Assembly (NCBI GenBank): GCA_012520835.1
Contig: JAAYNN010000028.1
Location: 1 to 17,139, forward strand
DNA length: 17,139 bases
Origin: Dehalococcoidales bacterium
Lineage (GTDB): Bacteria; Chloroflexota; Dehalococcoidia; Dehalococcoidales; UBA5627
Direction: 5' to 3'
The position numbers and the translations under genes are program-made. The notes under the pieces were generated by a model. The model ran no database searches. It was not told where the DNA came from and saw only the letters and a program-made list of their open reading frames with translations. Positions 1-6,963 of the stretch are shown here, in pieces. Positions within the stretch are counted from its first letter, which is position 1. Each line of letters starts with the position of its first letter.

Positions 1-2
1 GA

Positions 3-16
3 TGTAAATATTTACA
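3..16. promoter_or_regulatory. 14-bp perfect palindrome, candidate activator site for the TRAP operon
   Basis: TGTAAATATTTACA is a perfect palindrome, readable as TGTAA-N4-TTACA, the same geometry as CRP/FNR-superfamily sites (FNR: TTGAT-N4-ATCAA). If transcription starts about 7 nt after the -10 element at 59-64, the palindrome is centred near -61.5, the classical class I activator position. The palindrome is seen; the regulator family and the role are inference. Confidence 0.4.
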
Positions 17-35
17 GTAAAAATATATTTATATC

Positions 36-64
36 TGGACAATATCGTCCTGTGGTGCTATTAT
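36..64 (+). promoter_or_regulatory. Sigma70-type promoter of the TRAP operon
   Basis: TGGACA (36-41) and TATTAT (59-64) each match the consensus -35 and -10 at 5 of 6 positions and are separated by the optimal 17 bp. Predicted transcription start is near 71, giving a leader of about 42 nt before the small ORF at 113. This argues against the upstream in-frame GTG at 52 as the dctP start, because it lies inside the promoter. Confidence 0.55.
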
Positions 65-112
65 ACTGTAAACGTTTTCAGGAACGTAAAATAAAAAAGG
101 AGGCTCGAAGCA

Positions 113-196
113 ATGAAAATGAACGACTATTATTTTCGCACGGAAATCTTCTACGGCATCATCTATATGTCTTTCCCGGAAGGTGGCTACAAATGA
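113..196 (+). CDS. 27-aa leader ORF translationally coupled to dctP
   Basis: A 27-codon ORF starts with ATG at 113 behind a strong Shine-Dalgarno (AGGAGG, 98-103, 9-nt spacing), better than the one directly ahead of dctP. Its TGA stop (194-196) overlaps the dctP ATG (193-195) as ATGA, the usual arrangement for translational coupling. The peptide starts MKMNDYYF and is rich in Tyr and Phe (YYF, FYG, IIYM), with no recognisable domain. It lies wholly between the predicted transcription start and dctP. It may be a leader peptide that controls ribosome loading on dctP, or an aromatic-residue-sensing attenuator, but no alternative hairpins are obvious. The ORF, its ribosome site and the overlap are seen directly; function is inference. 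It could instead be chance coding beside a good ribosome site. Confidence 0.5.
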   Translation: MKMNDYYFRTEIFYGIIYMSFPEGGYK

Positions 197-1362
197 ATAG
201 CATAAAAAACGAACAGAATGGTGTTACACGCAAGGATTTTTTGAAAGGAACCGGGGCATTATTTTTAGGAGCAGCCGGTTTTTCTGCTTTTGGAGGAGCC
301 ATGTCCCTCTTCGGAAGCAGTTGTAACAGTAATACAGGGGGCGTGATAAAACTCACATACAGTAGTTTCTTTCCCCCGACGCATCTCAATTCCATACTGG
401 CGGAAGCCTGGATTAAAGAGATAGAAACACGCACGGATGGTCAAGTAAAAATCGATTTTTTCCCGGGTGGGAATCTAACCCCTGCCAACCAGATATACGA
501 CGGTGTAGTCAATGGTCTTTCCGATATAGGAATGTCATGCTTTTCTTATACTGTCGGGCGTTTTCCGGTCAATGAACTGGTGGATTTACCTCATAAGTAT
601 CCCAACGGATATGTGGCAACAAGGGTTGCCAATGATTACTATAATGAATTTAAACCTGCCGAAATGGATGAAACCCATCCATTGTATTTCCATGCTCATG
701 GCCCCGGTGTTATAATCACCAAGGATAAACCAGTGCGTAAATTGGAGGACTTCAACGGACTGGTAATCAGGGCTACCGGTGTCGGAGCCACAATCGTACA
801 GGCTCTCGGAGCCAGTGTACATGCCGCCTCACAGGGAGAAACATATGAACTTTTATCGAAGGGGGTCGTACACGGCAGTTTTACCCCGAGAGAAACCCTG
901 AAAGGCTGGAATCATGCCGAGGTTACCAGATATGTAACCGATTGTTATCAACTGGGTTATACTACCGACATGTATGTCGTTATCAACAAAAACAAATGGA
1001 ACAGCATGCCGAACAATATACAGAATATATTTACCGATGTCAGTGAGGAATGGATAGAAAAGCATGGCAAAGTCTGGGATTATTATGATAAAGCAGCCAT
1101 GGATTACTTCCTCAGTCTCGGCGGCGGCAGAGAGGTCATCGAAGTCGATGACAATGAAATAGCCTCGTGGCTGGCTGCTGTTGCACCGCTTGTAAACAGC
1201 CATGTCGAAACGCTGAATACCGGCGGTTTATCAGGAAACGAATATGAGCAGTATCTACTCGACAGAGTACAATACTGGAGCGATAAATCACCTCCGATGG
1301 AAGAGAGCGTCGCCTGGGTTGAATCGGAGGTTTTGCCATTAACTGCGACCAGGGCGACATAA
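193..1362 (+). CDS. dctP: TRAP transporter substrate-binding protein (DctP family), Tat-type signal
   Basis: Extracytoplasmic solute receptor of a tripartite ATP-independent periplasmic (TRAP) transporter, which binds an organic acid, typically a carboxylate, and hands it to the membrane subunits downstream. Read from ATG 193 the protein has 389 residues. The N-terminus carries a twin-arginine-like signal: TRKDFLK at 12-18, with RK instead of RR, then a Gly/Ala-rich hydrophobic stretch. Cys44 follows in GSSC, so it may be a Tat-exported lipoprotein, though the lipobox is poor. The body is typical DctP: KLTYSSFFPPTHLNS, PGGNL, and the family's carboxylate-binding Arg region at LVIRATG (Arg193). 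I rejected the upstream GTG (52) because it lies in the promoter and would put 47 unrelated residues before the signal. A GGAAGGTGG ribosome site precedes ATG 193, which overlaps the leader ORF stop. Substrate cannot be read from sequence. Confidence 0.93.
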   Translation: MNSIKNEQNGVTRKDFLKGTGALFLGAAGFSAFGGAMSLFGSSCNSNTGGVIKLTYSSFFPPTHLNSILAEAWIKEIETRTDGQVKIDFFPGGNLTPANQIYDGVVNGLSDIGMSCFSYTVGRFPVNELVDLPHKYPNGYVATRVANDYYNEFKPAEMDETHPLYFHAHGPGVIITKDKPVRKLEDFNGLVIRATGVGATIVQALGASVHAASQGETYELLSKGVVHGSFTPRETLKGWNHAEVTRYVTDCYQLGYTTDMYVVINKNKWNSMPNNIQNIFTDVSEEWIEKHGKVWDYYDKAAMDYFLSLGGGREVIEVDDNEIASWLAAVAPLVNSHVETLNTGGLSGNEYEQYLLDRVQYWSDKSPPMEESVAWVESEVLPLTATRAT

Positions 1363-1392
1363 ATTAGGGTATTAAAGTCTGGGAATCAGCAC

Positions 1393-1429
1393 TCCTGCCT
1401 GTGTTTATTCAAGACGGACATGGGCAGGA
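1393..1429 (+). other. Intergenic mRNA hairpin between dctP and dctQ
   Basis: TCCTGCCTGTGT (1393-1404) pairs with ACATGGGCAGGA (1418-1429) over 12 bp, two of them G-U, around a 13-nt loop. No T-run follows, so it is not a standard terminator. The 3' arm ends in AGGA, which is also the start of the AGGAAGG ribosome site of dctQ. It may protect the 3' end of dctP mRNA so that more receptor than permease is made, or dampen dctQ translation. Pairing is seen; role is inference. Confidence 0.5.
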
Positions 1430-1444
1430 AGGTTTATATTAATT

Positions 1445-1942
1445 ATGAATATTATGGATAAATTCGAAAAATGGGCTAAATTAGTCAGCCACTCGATTGT
1501 CTGGATAGGCGGGGCCGGCGTAGTTATAATGCTGGGGCTCACTGTTGCCGATATTATCGGCATCAAGGTATTTAATAGTCCGGTTCCCGGAGGCATAGAA
1601 ATAGTGGGCTTCCTGGGAGTCATAATTACTGCCTTCGGCATGGCTTATACGGAAGCTGAGCACGGAAATATCCAGGTGGAATTTTTTATTTCGCGTTTGC
1701 CCAGGCGTATAGGCGCTACCTGCGCTGCTTTTGTTTCTGTTCTTGGCTTTGTTCTTTTTGCCCTGCTAGCATGGCAGAGCGTTAAATACGGCATCAGTTT
1801 GCAGCAGAGCGGCGAGGTCTCCATGACATCCCGCATTCCTTTTTATCCCTTTGTCTATGCTATCGCCTTTTGCTGCATTCCCGTTTGCTTTATTTTGCTG
1901 GTAAAGATAATGAAAAATATTAAGAAAGTTGTAAATAAATAG
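1445..1942 (+). CDS. dctQ: TRAP transporter small permease subunit (DctQ family)
   Basis: Small integral membrane subunit of the TRAP transporter, 165 aa, the usual size. Four hydrophobic segments can be placed at about residues 19-40, 52-70, 92-110 and 134-154. The conserved DctQ region lies in and after the second, at GIEIVGFLGVIITAFGMAYT and then AEHGNIQVEFF. DctQ pairs with DctM in the cytoplasmic membrane, where the complex imports substrate with the sodium gradient. A second ATG lies at 1454; ATG 1445 is preferred for its AGGAAGG ribosome site (1426-1432), though the 12-nt spacing is long. Its stop codon abuts the dctM start. Confidence 0.92.
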   Translation: MNIMDKFEKWAKLVSHSIVWIGGAGVVIMLGLTVADIIGIKVFNSPVPGGIEIVGFLGVIITAFGMAYTEAEHGNIQVEFFISRLPRRIGATCAAFVSVLGFVLFALLAWQSVKYGISLQQSGEVSMTSRIPFYPFVYAIAFCCIPVCFILLVKIMKNIKKVVNK

Positions 1943-3247
1943 ATGGATCCTGTAATTGTCGGTCTGATCGGAATAGTGATTCTTGTAGTATTATTTGTAT
2001 TGGGCATGCCGGTCGGTTTTGCCATGGCTTTGGTCGGCTTTGCCGGATTCAGCTACCTGGTTACCCCCTCTGCCGGCCTCGGACTTCTGGCGCGTGATGT
2101 TTTTGCCAACCTGTCGTCTTATTCGCTGACGGTTATACCGATGTTCCTGCTGATGGGTTCGATTGCCTTTGCTACGGGAATCAGCAGCAGATTATATGCC
2201 GCCAGCCATACCCTCTTTGGGCAGGTACGCGGCGGTTTGGCAATGGCAACTATCCTGGCATGCGCCGGTTTTGCTGCCATTTGCGGTTCCACCACCGCCA
2301 CAGCTGCGGCTATGGGTAAAATAGCATTGCCGGAAATGAAAAAATACGGATATGACGATGCACTGGCAACCGGCAGCGTGGCTTCGGCAGGAAGCCTGGG
2401 CATACTTATTCCGCCCAGCACCATATTTATTGTTTACGGTATCATGACGCAGCAATCTATCGGCAGTCTGTTTCTTGCCGGCATATTCCCGGGAATATTA
2501 TTAACTATCCTGTTTGTTATCGTCGTGGTTATTTTATGCAAACGCAATCCGGCTTTAGCCCCTGCCGGACAGGCGACTACCATGAAACAGAAGATTACCG
2601 GTTTATCCGGCATTATCGAAATGATGATTCTCTTTCTCCTGGTGATGGGAGGCTTATTTGCCGGCTGGTTCAGTCCGGTACAGGCCGGTGCCGTCGGTGC
2701 GGCCGGAGCCATACTAATCGGACTTATACGTCGGAATTTAACATGGAAGGCATTTAAAGAAGCCATATTAGACACGGTAAAAGTAACATGTGAAATCATG
2801 ATTATCGTTACCGGAGCCGTGGTGCTGGGGCATTTTATAGCGATAACTACTATTCCCAATATGCTTTCCGGCTGGATAGCCGGTCTCGGCTTGCCGGCTG
2901 TTGTAGTTATGGCTATGATAATTTTAATGTATCTTATCGGCGGCTTGTTTATGGATTCGCTGGCAATGGTGACGCTGACGATTCCGATAATCTACCCGCT
3001 GGTATTAGCAATGGGTTTCGACCCGATCTGGTTCGGCGTTATCATCGTACTGGTTACCGAAATGGGAGTAATTACGCCCCCGGTCGGAATCAATGTCTAT
3101 GTAATAAAAAGTATTACGCGGGGAATTTCTCTGGAAACTATATTTAAAGGCATATTCCCGTTCCTGATAGCTATTATTGTTTGCGTGGCGCTGCTGTTGG
3201 CATTCCCGCAGATCGCCACCTTTTTACCCGGCATAGCATCTAATTAA
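1943..3247 (+). CDS. dctM: TRAP transporter large permease subunit (DctM family)
   Basis: Large, substrate-translocating membrane subunit of the TRAP transporter, 434 aa, as expected for DctM, with about a dozen hydrophobic segments across its length. Recognisable family stretches include GMPVGFAMALVG near the N-terminus, ICGSTTATAAAMGKIALPEM, GSLGILIPPSTIFIVYG and, late in the protein, EMGVITPPVGINVYV; the paired Gly/Pro-rich re-entrant motifs are typical. The start ATG follows the dctQ stop with no gap (TAGATG) and no convincing ribosome site is visible upstream, so translation probably depends on ribosomes terminating on dctQ. The ligase gene begins 26 bp downstream, consistent with one transcript. 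Confidence 0.95.
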   Translation: MDPVIVGLIGIVILVVLFVLGMPVGFAMALVGFAGFSYLVTPSAGLGLLARDVFANLSSYSLTVIPMFLLMGSIAFATGISSRLYAASHTLFGQVRGGLAMATILACAGFAAICGSTTATAAAMGKIALPEMKKYGYDDALATGSVASAGSLGILIPPSTIFIVYGIMTQQSIGSLFLAGIFPGILLTILFVIVVVILCKRNPALAPAGQATTMKQKITGLSGIIEMMILFLLVMGGLFAGWFSPVQAGAVGAAGAILIGLIRRNLTWKAFKEAILDTVKVTCEIMIIVTGAVVLGHFIAITTIPNMLSGWIAGLGLPAVVVMAMIILMYLIGGLFMDSLAMVTLTIPIIYPLVLAMGFDPIWFGVIIVLVTEMGVITPPVGINVYVIKSITRGISLETIFKGIFPFLIAIIVCVALLLAFPQIATFLPGIASN

Positions 3248-3273
3248 TAAGATTTTTGGAGGCAGTTTAAACA

Positions 3274-4836
3274 ATGACAATATCGGATATGCTTGCAAAA
3301 AATGCCAGATTATATCCGGAAGATACCGCTTTAATCGAGTTGAAAGCAGGCATAAATTACAGGCATGAAATCAACTGGCGTGAATTCGATGACAGAGCTA
3401 ATAAAATAGCCAACGCCCTTTATAACATCGGTATTCGCAAGGGCGATAAAGTGGTTCACCTGATGACCAACTCCATCGATTGGCTGATTGCCTATTTCGG
3501 TATTATTCGCACCGGTGCCTGGGTAGTGCCGCTTAATTACAGATTTACCTCCAGGGACATTTTATATTGTACGCAGGTTGCGGAGGCAAAAGCTTTTATT
3601 TTCGGGCCGGAATTTGTCGAACGTGTTAATGAAATCAGGGCGCAATTGGTCAGCGTTCAAAAGTTTATCTATACCGGTGATGAGGCTCTGGAATGGGCAC
3701 AAAACATTGCCGATTTTACTTCAAAAGCTTCTGCCAATCCGTTGAAAGTGGAGTTGACCGGCGATGACCCGTGCGGATTGTATTTTACCTCCGGAACAAC
3801 CGGGCAGCCGAAACCGATATTGCTCACCCACAGGAACATGGAGCAGTCCGCTGTTTTGGAGAGCATGCATCACGGGCAAACCCGTGATGACAATTTCATA
3901 TTGATTCCCCCTTTATATCATACCGGCGCCAAGATGCACTGGTTCGGCAGCCTTTATACCGGCAGCAAGGCTACGCTGCTGCGCGAAGTCAAACCGGCCT
4001 ATATTTTCGATGCCGTGAGCAGGGAAAAAGGCACCATCGTCTGGCTGCTGGTACCCTGGGCGCAGGATATACTGGTGGCTCTTGATAAAGGGGAACTGAA
4101 GAAAGAAGATTATCAACTGGAACAGTGGCGACTGATGCATATCGGGGCGCAGCCGGTTCCCGAGAGCCTGATAAAGCACTGGAAGTCTTATTTCCCGGAT
4201 ATGCTCTACGATACCAACTACGGGCTCAGCGAATCGACTGGCCCGGGATGTGTTCACCTGGGTGTCGAAAACATTCACAAGGTGGGTGCTATCGGTAAAC
4301 CGGGTTACGGCTGGCAGGTGCGCATCGTGGACGATAAAGACCGGGACGTTGCAGAAGGCACGGTAGGCGAGTTGCTGGTTAAAGGTGCAGGGCTGATGAA
4401 GGAATACTATAAAAATCCGCAGAAAACCGCTGAGGTGTTGAGAGACGGATGGCTGCATACCGGCGACCTGGCGAAAATGGACGAAGACGGATTCATCTGG
4501 TATATAAACCGCAAAAAGGATTTAATTATAACCGGCGGAGAAAATATCTATCCGATAGAGGTGGAAGAGGTTTTGCTGTATCATCCCAAGGTATATGATG
4601 CAGCCTTAATCGGCGTTCCCGATGTCAGGCTGGGAGAAATTGCGGTAGCCGTCATCGACCCTAAACCGGGTGTCGAGATTACGGTTGAAGAATTAGAAGC
4701 TTATTGCATCGAAAAACTGCCGAAGTATAAACGTCCCAGAATAATTGTTTTTGACAAGGTGCCGCGCAATCCGACCGGCAAAATCGAAAAGGTCAAGTTG
4801 CGGGAAAAGTACGGCGGGTTGAAACAGGCTCGTTAA
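3274..4836 (+). CDS. AMP-forming acyl-CoA ligase (ANL superfamily)
   Basis: Cytoplasmic AMP-dependent synthetase/ligase of 520 aa that should convert a carboxylic acid, ATP and CoA to an acyl-CoA via an acyl-adenylate. All core motifs are intact: the phosphate-binding loop FTSGTTGQPK (171-180), YGLSES (316-321), HTGDL (395-399) with NRKKD (412-416), the hinge-region GGENIYP (421-427), and the catalytic C-terminal lysine in PTGKI (Lys503). It most resembles medium/long-chain fatty acid or aromatic acid CoA ligases; the substrate is not determinable by eye. The start is fixed by a GGAGG site about 11 nt upstream. It lies 26 bp after dctM, so the likely job is to trap and activate the acid imported by the TRAP system. 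No terminator is seen after it; the next gene starts 112 bp on. Confidence 0.92.
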   Translation: MTISDMLAKNARLYPEDTALIELKAGINYRHEINWREFDDRANKIANALYNIGIRKGDKVVHLMTNSIDWLIAYFGIIRTGAWVVPLNYRFTSRDILYCTQVAEAKAFIFGPEFVERVNEIRAQLVSVQKFIYTGDEALEWAQNIADFTSKASANPLKVELTGDDPCGLYFTSGTTGQPKPILLTHRNMEQSAVLESMHHGQTRDDNFILIPPLYHTGAKMHWFGSLYTGSKATLLREVKPAYIFDAVSREKGTIVWLLVPWAQDILVALDKGELKKEDYQLEQWRLMHIGAQPVPESLIKHWKSYFPDMLYDTNYGLSESTGPGCVHLGVENIHKVGAIGKPGYGWQVRIVDDKDRDVAEGTVGELLVKGAGLMKEYYKNPQKTAEVLRDGWLHTGDLAKMDEDGFIWYINRKKDLIITGGENIYPIEVEEVLLYHPKVYDAALIGVPDVRLGEIAVAVIDPKPGVEITVEELEAYCIEKLPKYKRPRIIVFDKVPRNPTGKIEKVKLREKYGGLKQAR

Positions 4837-4948
4837 TATTGAGTATCTGTTTTGATGGCTGATAATCTGGTTAAAGCGTCTGTAGTCGGGCATCATGGTG
4901 TAATAATTAAGTATTATATGGATATGACCATCGAGGAGGAGTATTGTG

Positions 4949-5521
4949 ATGAATAAGAAAACATTCGGGGCGAGCACTTTTGTATTTCCCCAACCGATAT
5001 TTTTAGTCGGCGTTAATATAGAAGGCAAACCTAATTTCATGACGGTTGCCTGGGGCGGAATGGCATGCGGCGCCCCTCCGATGTTGACGGCGGCGATACG
5101 GCATCAGAGATATACCATGAAAGGAATTAAATCCGGAGGCAGCTTTTCCGTAAATATTCCCGACGAAGAACTGGTGAAAGAAGCCGACCTGTGCGGTATT
5201 GTATCGGGGGCGAATGCCGATAAGGTGTCTGCCTGTAATTTCGATATTTTTTACGGAAAACTGGAAAGCGCGCCGCTTATCCGGCAGTGTCCGGTCAATC
5301 TCGAGTGCAAAGTGGTACACATTTTGGATCTCGGCAGCCATGCGTTGGTGGTCGGCAGTATCGAAGAAACACATGTTTCCGAAAGTTGTTTAACCGATGG
5401 CAATCCGGATATCGCAAAAATCAAGCCCCTTTTATATTCGCGTGGAGTAACCCCGCTTTACTATGCTTTCGGTTCATCTGTCGGGGAGGCTTTTCATATC
5501 GGCAATGAGCTCAGGAAGTAG
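4949..5521 (+). CDS. Flavin reductase-like domain protein (flavoredoxin type)
   Basis: FMN-binding split-barrel protein of the flavin reductase/flavoredoxin family, about 190 aa. Recognisable features are the N-terminal FPQPIFLVGVNIEGKPNFMT, the WGGMACGAPPML segment, GGSFSVNIP (63-71) and the LECKVVHI...HALVVGSIEE strands, as in flavin reductases that bind FMN and pass electrons between NAD(P)H, flavin or redox proteins. Several cysteines (40, 82, 96, 114, 120, 147) are consistent with an anaerobic flavoredoxin-type protein. A strong AGGAGGAG site (4934-4941) precedes both GTG 4946 and ATG 4949; I chose the ATG, a difference of one residue. It may share the upstream operon, but the 112-bp gap leaves room for its own promoter. 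The electron partner is unknown. Confidence 0.85.
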   Translation: MNKKTFGASTFVFPQPIFLVGVNIEGKPNFMTVAWGGMACGAPPMLTAAIRHQRYTMKGIKSGGSFSVNIPDEELVKEADLCGIVSGANADKVSACNFDIFYGKLESAPLIRQCPVNLECKVVHILDLGSHALVVGSIEETHVSESCLTDGNPDIAKIKPLLYSRGVTPLYYAFGSSVGEAFHIGNELRK

Positions 5522-5615
5522 CATCTAATCTGAAAATGTATGAATAGAAAATGTTTTAGATATAGCTAAGCGATACTGATATGGGGTAAAATCTAGCAGA
5601 GGTAATATTAAATCT

Positions 5616-5867
5616 ATGACTGACTGGAAAATGACGGCAACTACCATATTCTGCGATGACATGAACGATGAGGTTACCATCATGGTTTACAAGGATGGCA
5701 AGACCAGGTGCACCGGTTATGACCTTTTCATAAAACTGAATGCCGGTGTAAAAAGAAAAAGGGAGTTAACCGACATTGAATGTCATGGCCCGGTCTGTCA
5801 CAGGGTAACGGCTTATAAAGAAAAGCTCTTTGCCGAAGAAGAAAAAATAATACATATTATTGTATAA
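5616..5867 (+). CDS. Small four-cysteine protein of unknown function
   Basis: I do not recognise this 83-aa protein. It reads as a real gene: good amino acid composition, no overlap with neighbours, and spacing consistent with the flavin reductase and cyclophilin genes on the same strand. Visible features are Cys13 (IFCDD), Cys32 (TRCTGY), and a C-terminal CHGPVC (56-61) followed by His62, so four Cys and flanking His could bind a metal such as zinc. A run of basic residues, KRKRE, lies at 46-50. No signal peptide or membrane segment is visible, so it is probably cytoplasmic. The ribosome site is weak (AGAGG, 13 nt before ATG). Metal binding is inference from residue pattern only. Confidence 0.65.
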   Translation: MTDWKMTATTIFCDDMNDEVTIMVYKDGKTRCTGYDLFIKLNAGVKRKRELTDIECHGPVCHRVTAYKEKLFAEEEKIIHIIV

Positions 5868-5912
5868 TAGGAATGATTAAAATCTTATTACTTATGAAAG
5901 GATGAAACACTT

Positions 5913-6392
5913 ATGACACCAAAAAAATATGCCAATGTTCCCGAAATGACAATCGATAAGACAAAGAAGTATACGGCTACGCTGGAAACGGCAAAAGGCA
6001 ATATCGTGCTCGAATTGTTTGCCGCCGACGTCCCCAGAACGGTCAACAACTTCGTCTTTTTAGCACGAGACGGTTTCTATGACGGCACCACCTTTCATCG
6101 CGTCATCCCCGGATTCATGGCGCAGGGCGGCGATCCGACCGGTACCGGCTGCGGCGGCCCCGGCTATTCATTTTCAGATGAATTTACCGACCACACTCAT
6201 GGCACCGGCTCTTTATCGATGGCAAATGCCGGGCCTAATACCAACGGTTCGCAATTTTTTATTACCTATGCCCCTCAGCCTCATCTCAACAGACATCATA
6301 CCGTTTTCGGCCAGATGACCAGCGATATGGCTATCCTCAAAAACATCAAAAACGGCGATGTGATTACCAGAGTTACTATAACGGAAGAATAA
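5913..6392 (+). CDS. Peptidyl-prolyl cis-trans isomerase, cyclophilin type
   Basis: Cyclophilin of 159 aa that catalyses cis-trans isomerisation of peptide bonds before proline. The active-site set is intact: FHRVIPGFMAQGGDPTGTG with Arg63, Phe68, Met69 and Gln71, then SMANAGPNTNGSQFFIT (102-118), and LNRHHTVFGQM (125-135) with the conserved Phe132. There is no signal peptide, so it is expected in the cytoplasm. The first 15 residues precede the barrel and are the usual short extension of bacterial forms. An AAAGGA ribosome site lies about 12 nt upstream. It stands alone, with an Smr-domain gene 77 bp downstream and a hairpin between them. Confidence 0.95.
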   Translation: MTPKKYANVPEMTIDKTKKYTATLETAKGNIVLELFAADVPRTVNNFVFLARDGFYDGTTFHRVIPGFMAQGGDPTGTGCGGPGYSFSDEFTDHTHGTGSLSMANAGPNTNGSQFFITYAPQPHLNRHHTVFGQMTSDMAILKNIKNGDVITRVTITEE

Positions 6393-6419
6393 GTATTTTT
6401 ATTTTGAATCGGATATGGC

Positions 6420-6448
6420 AAGGCGGATGGTTATAGACTATCCGCCTT
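6420..6448 (+). other. Hairpin between cyclophilin and Smr genes
   Basis: AAGGCGGAT (6420-6428) and ATCCGCCTT (6440-6448) form a perfect 9-bp, GC-rich stem with an 11-nt loop. No T-tract follows on either strand, so it is either a weak or factor-assisted terminator for the cyclophilin gene or an mRNA processing/stability element. Confidence 0.4.
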
Positions 6449-6469
6449 ATCGTATAGGCAGGGAATTGA

Positions 6470-6724
6470 ATGGCAAAACTGGTTCTGGATTTACATGATA
6501 TTTTTAACAGAGGGGCATCCATCGATGCGGAACTTAACCGTATTATCAACGATGCCGTTTCAAAAAAGATTGCTCTTGTAGAAATCATACCCGGCAAGGG
6601 TTCGGGGCAGTTGAAGAAGAGGGTGTTGAGATTTTTAAATCAACCTGACATAAAGAAGCTTTATCACCGCATTGAGAAAGACGATAAGAACTTCGGGCGT
6701 ATCTTCGTTCATTTCAGGTTTTAA
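6470..6724 (+). CDS. Stand-alone Smr-domain protein
   Basis: An 84-aa protein made up of just the Smr (small MutS-related) domain, a fold with nuclease activity on branched DNA or mRNA in MutS2 and SmrB-type proteins. The first signature LDLHD (6-10) is present. The second, usually HGxGxG, reads PGKGSGQLKKRV (41-52), with Pro in place of His. The C-terminal half, KKLYHRIEKDDKNFGRIFVHFRF, fits the family. The lost His may change or remove catalysis, although I believe similar PGKG variants are common among stand-alone Smr proteins. The ATG at 6470 follows an AGGCAGGGA-like ribosome site. It is the last plus-strand gene before a repeat-filled gap. Confidence 0.85.
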   Translation: MAKLVLDLHDIFNRGASIDAELNRIINDAVSKKIALVEIIPGKGSGQLKKRVLRFLNQPDIKKLYHRIEKDDKNFGRIFVHFRF

Positions 6725-6779
6725 TGATGATTTGATATTATGCGCATAGAATTATTGCTGTTATAAAGTTAATAAAACG

Positions 6780-6804
6780 CTCACCCTGTACTTGTCGAAG
6801 GGGC
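6780..6804. repeat. Fragment of a TTCGACAAG-type dispersed repeat
   Basis: The bottom strand reads CCCCTTCGACAAGTACAGGG followed by TGAGC. This closely resembles the short intergenic repeat CCTTCGACAAGCTCAGGG seen in many Chloroflexota and other genomes, with two changed bases. It lies 18 bp from the MITE-like element. The family assignment is from memory of the motif. Confidence 0.45.
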
Positions 6805-6821
6805 AATTAAACAAATTTTAA

Positions 6822-6905
6822 AAGTACTATTCGATAATAGTGTCCAATCAATTGTTAATTACATTTAAAATACTATTCTTCAGACACCACAACCGAATAA
6901 TACTG
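6822..6905 (-). mobile_element. 84-bp MITE-like element, copy A
   Basis: The reverse complement of this segment aligns without gaps to 12782-12865, 71 of 84 bases identical by hand count, with 58 of 63 identical in the inner block. Both ends carry the same imperfect terminal inverted repeat: TACTATTCG (6825-6833) at one end and CGAATAATA (6894-6902, complement TATTATTCG) at the other. It has no coding capacity, is AT-rich and sits in an intergenic gap, all typical of a non-autonomous miniature inverted-repeat element. No transposase is present in the window to supply it. Confidence 0.7.
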
Positions 6906-6963
6906 TTTTAAATCTTGCCTGTTTTATTTCATCGCCGCTTATCTGGGGGCGGGAAGGTAGTCT

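Noticed and set aside
52..192. Upstream GTG start giving a 436-aa dctP product
   Set aside because: The GTG lies inside the predicted promoter, the extra 47 residues look unlike any export signal, and ATG 193 has a ribosome site directly before a Tat-type signal peptide.
4837..4948. Promoter for the flavin reductase gene
   Set aside because: A TTGAGT and a GATAAT 16 bp apart can be found near 4840-4870, but both are weak matches in a 112-bp gap; not enough to call.
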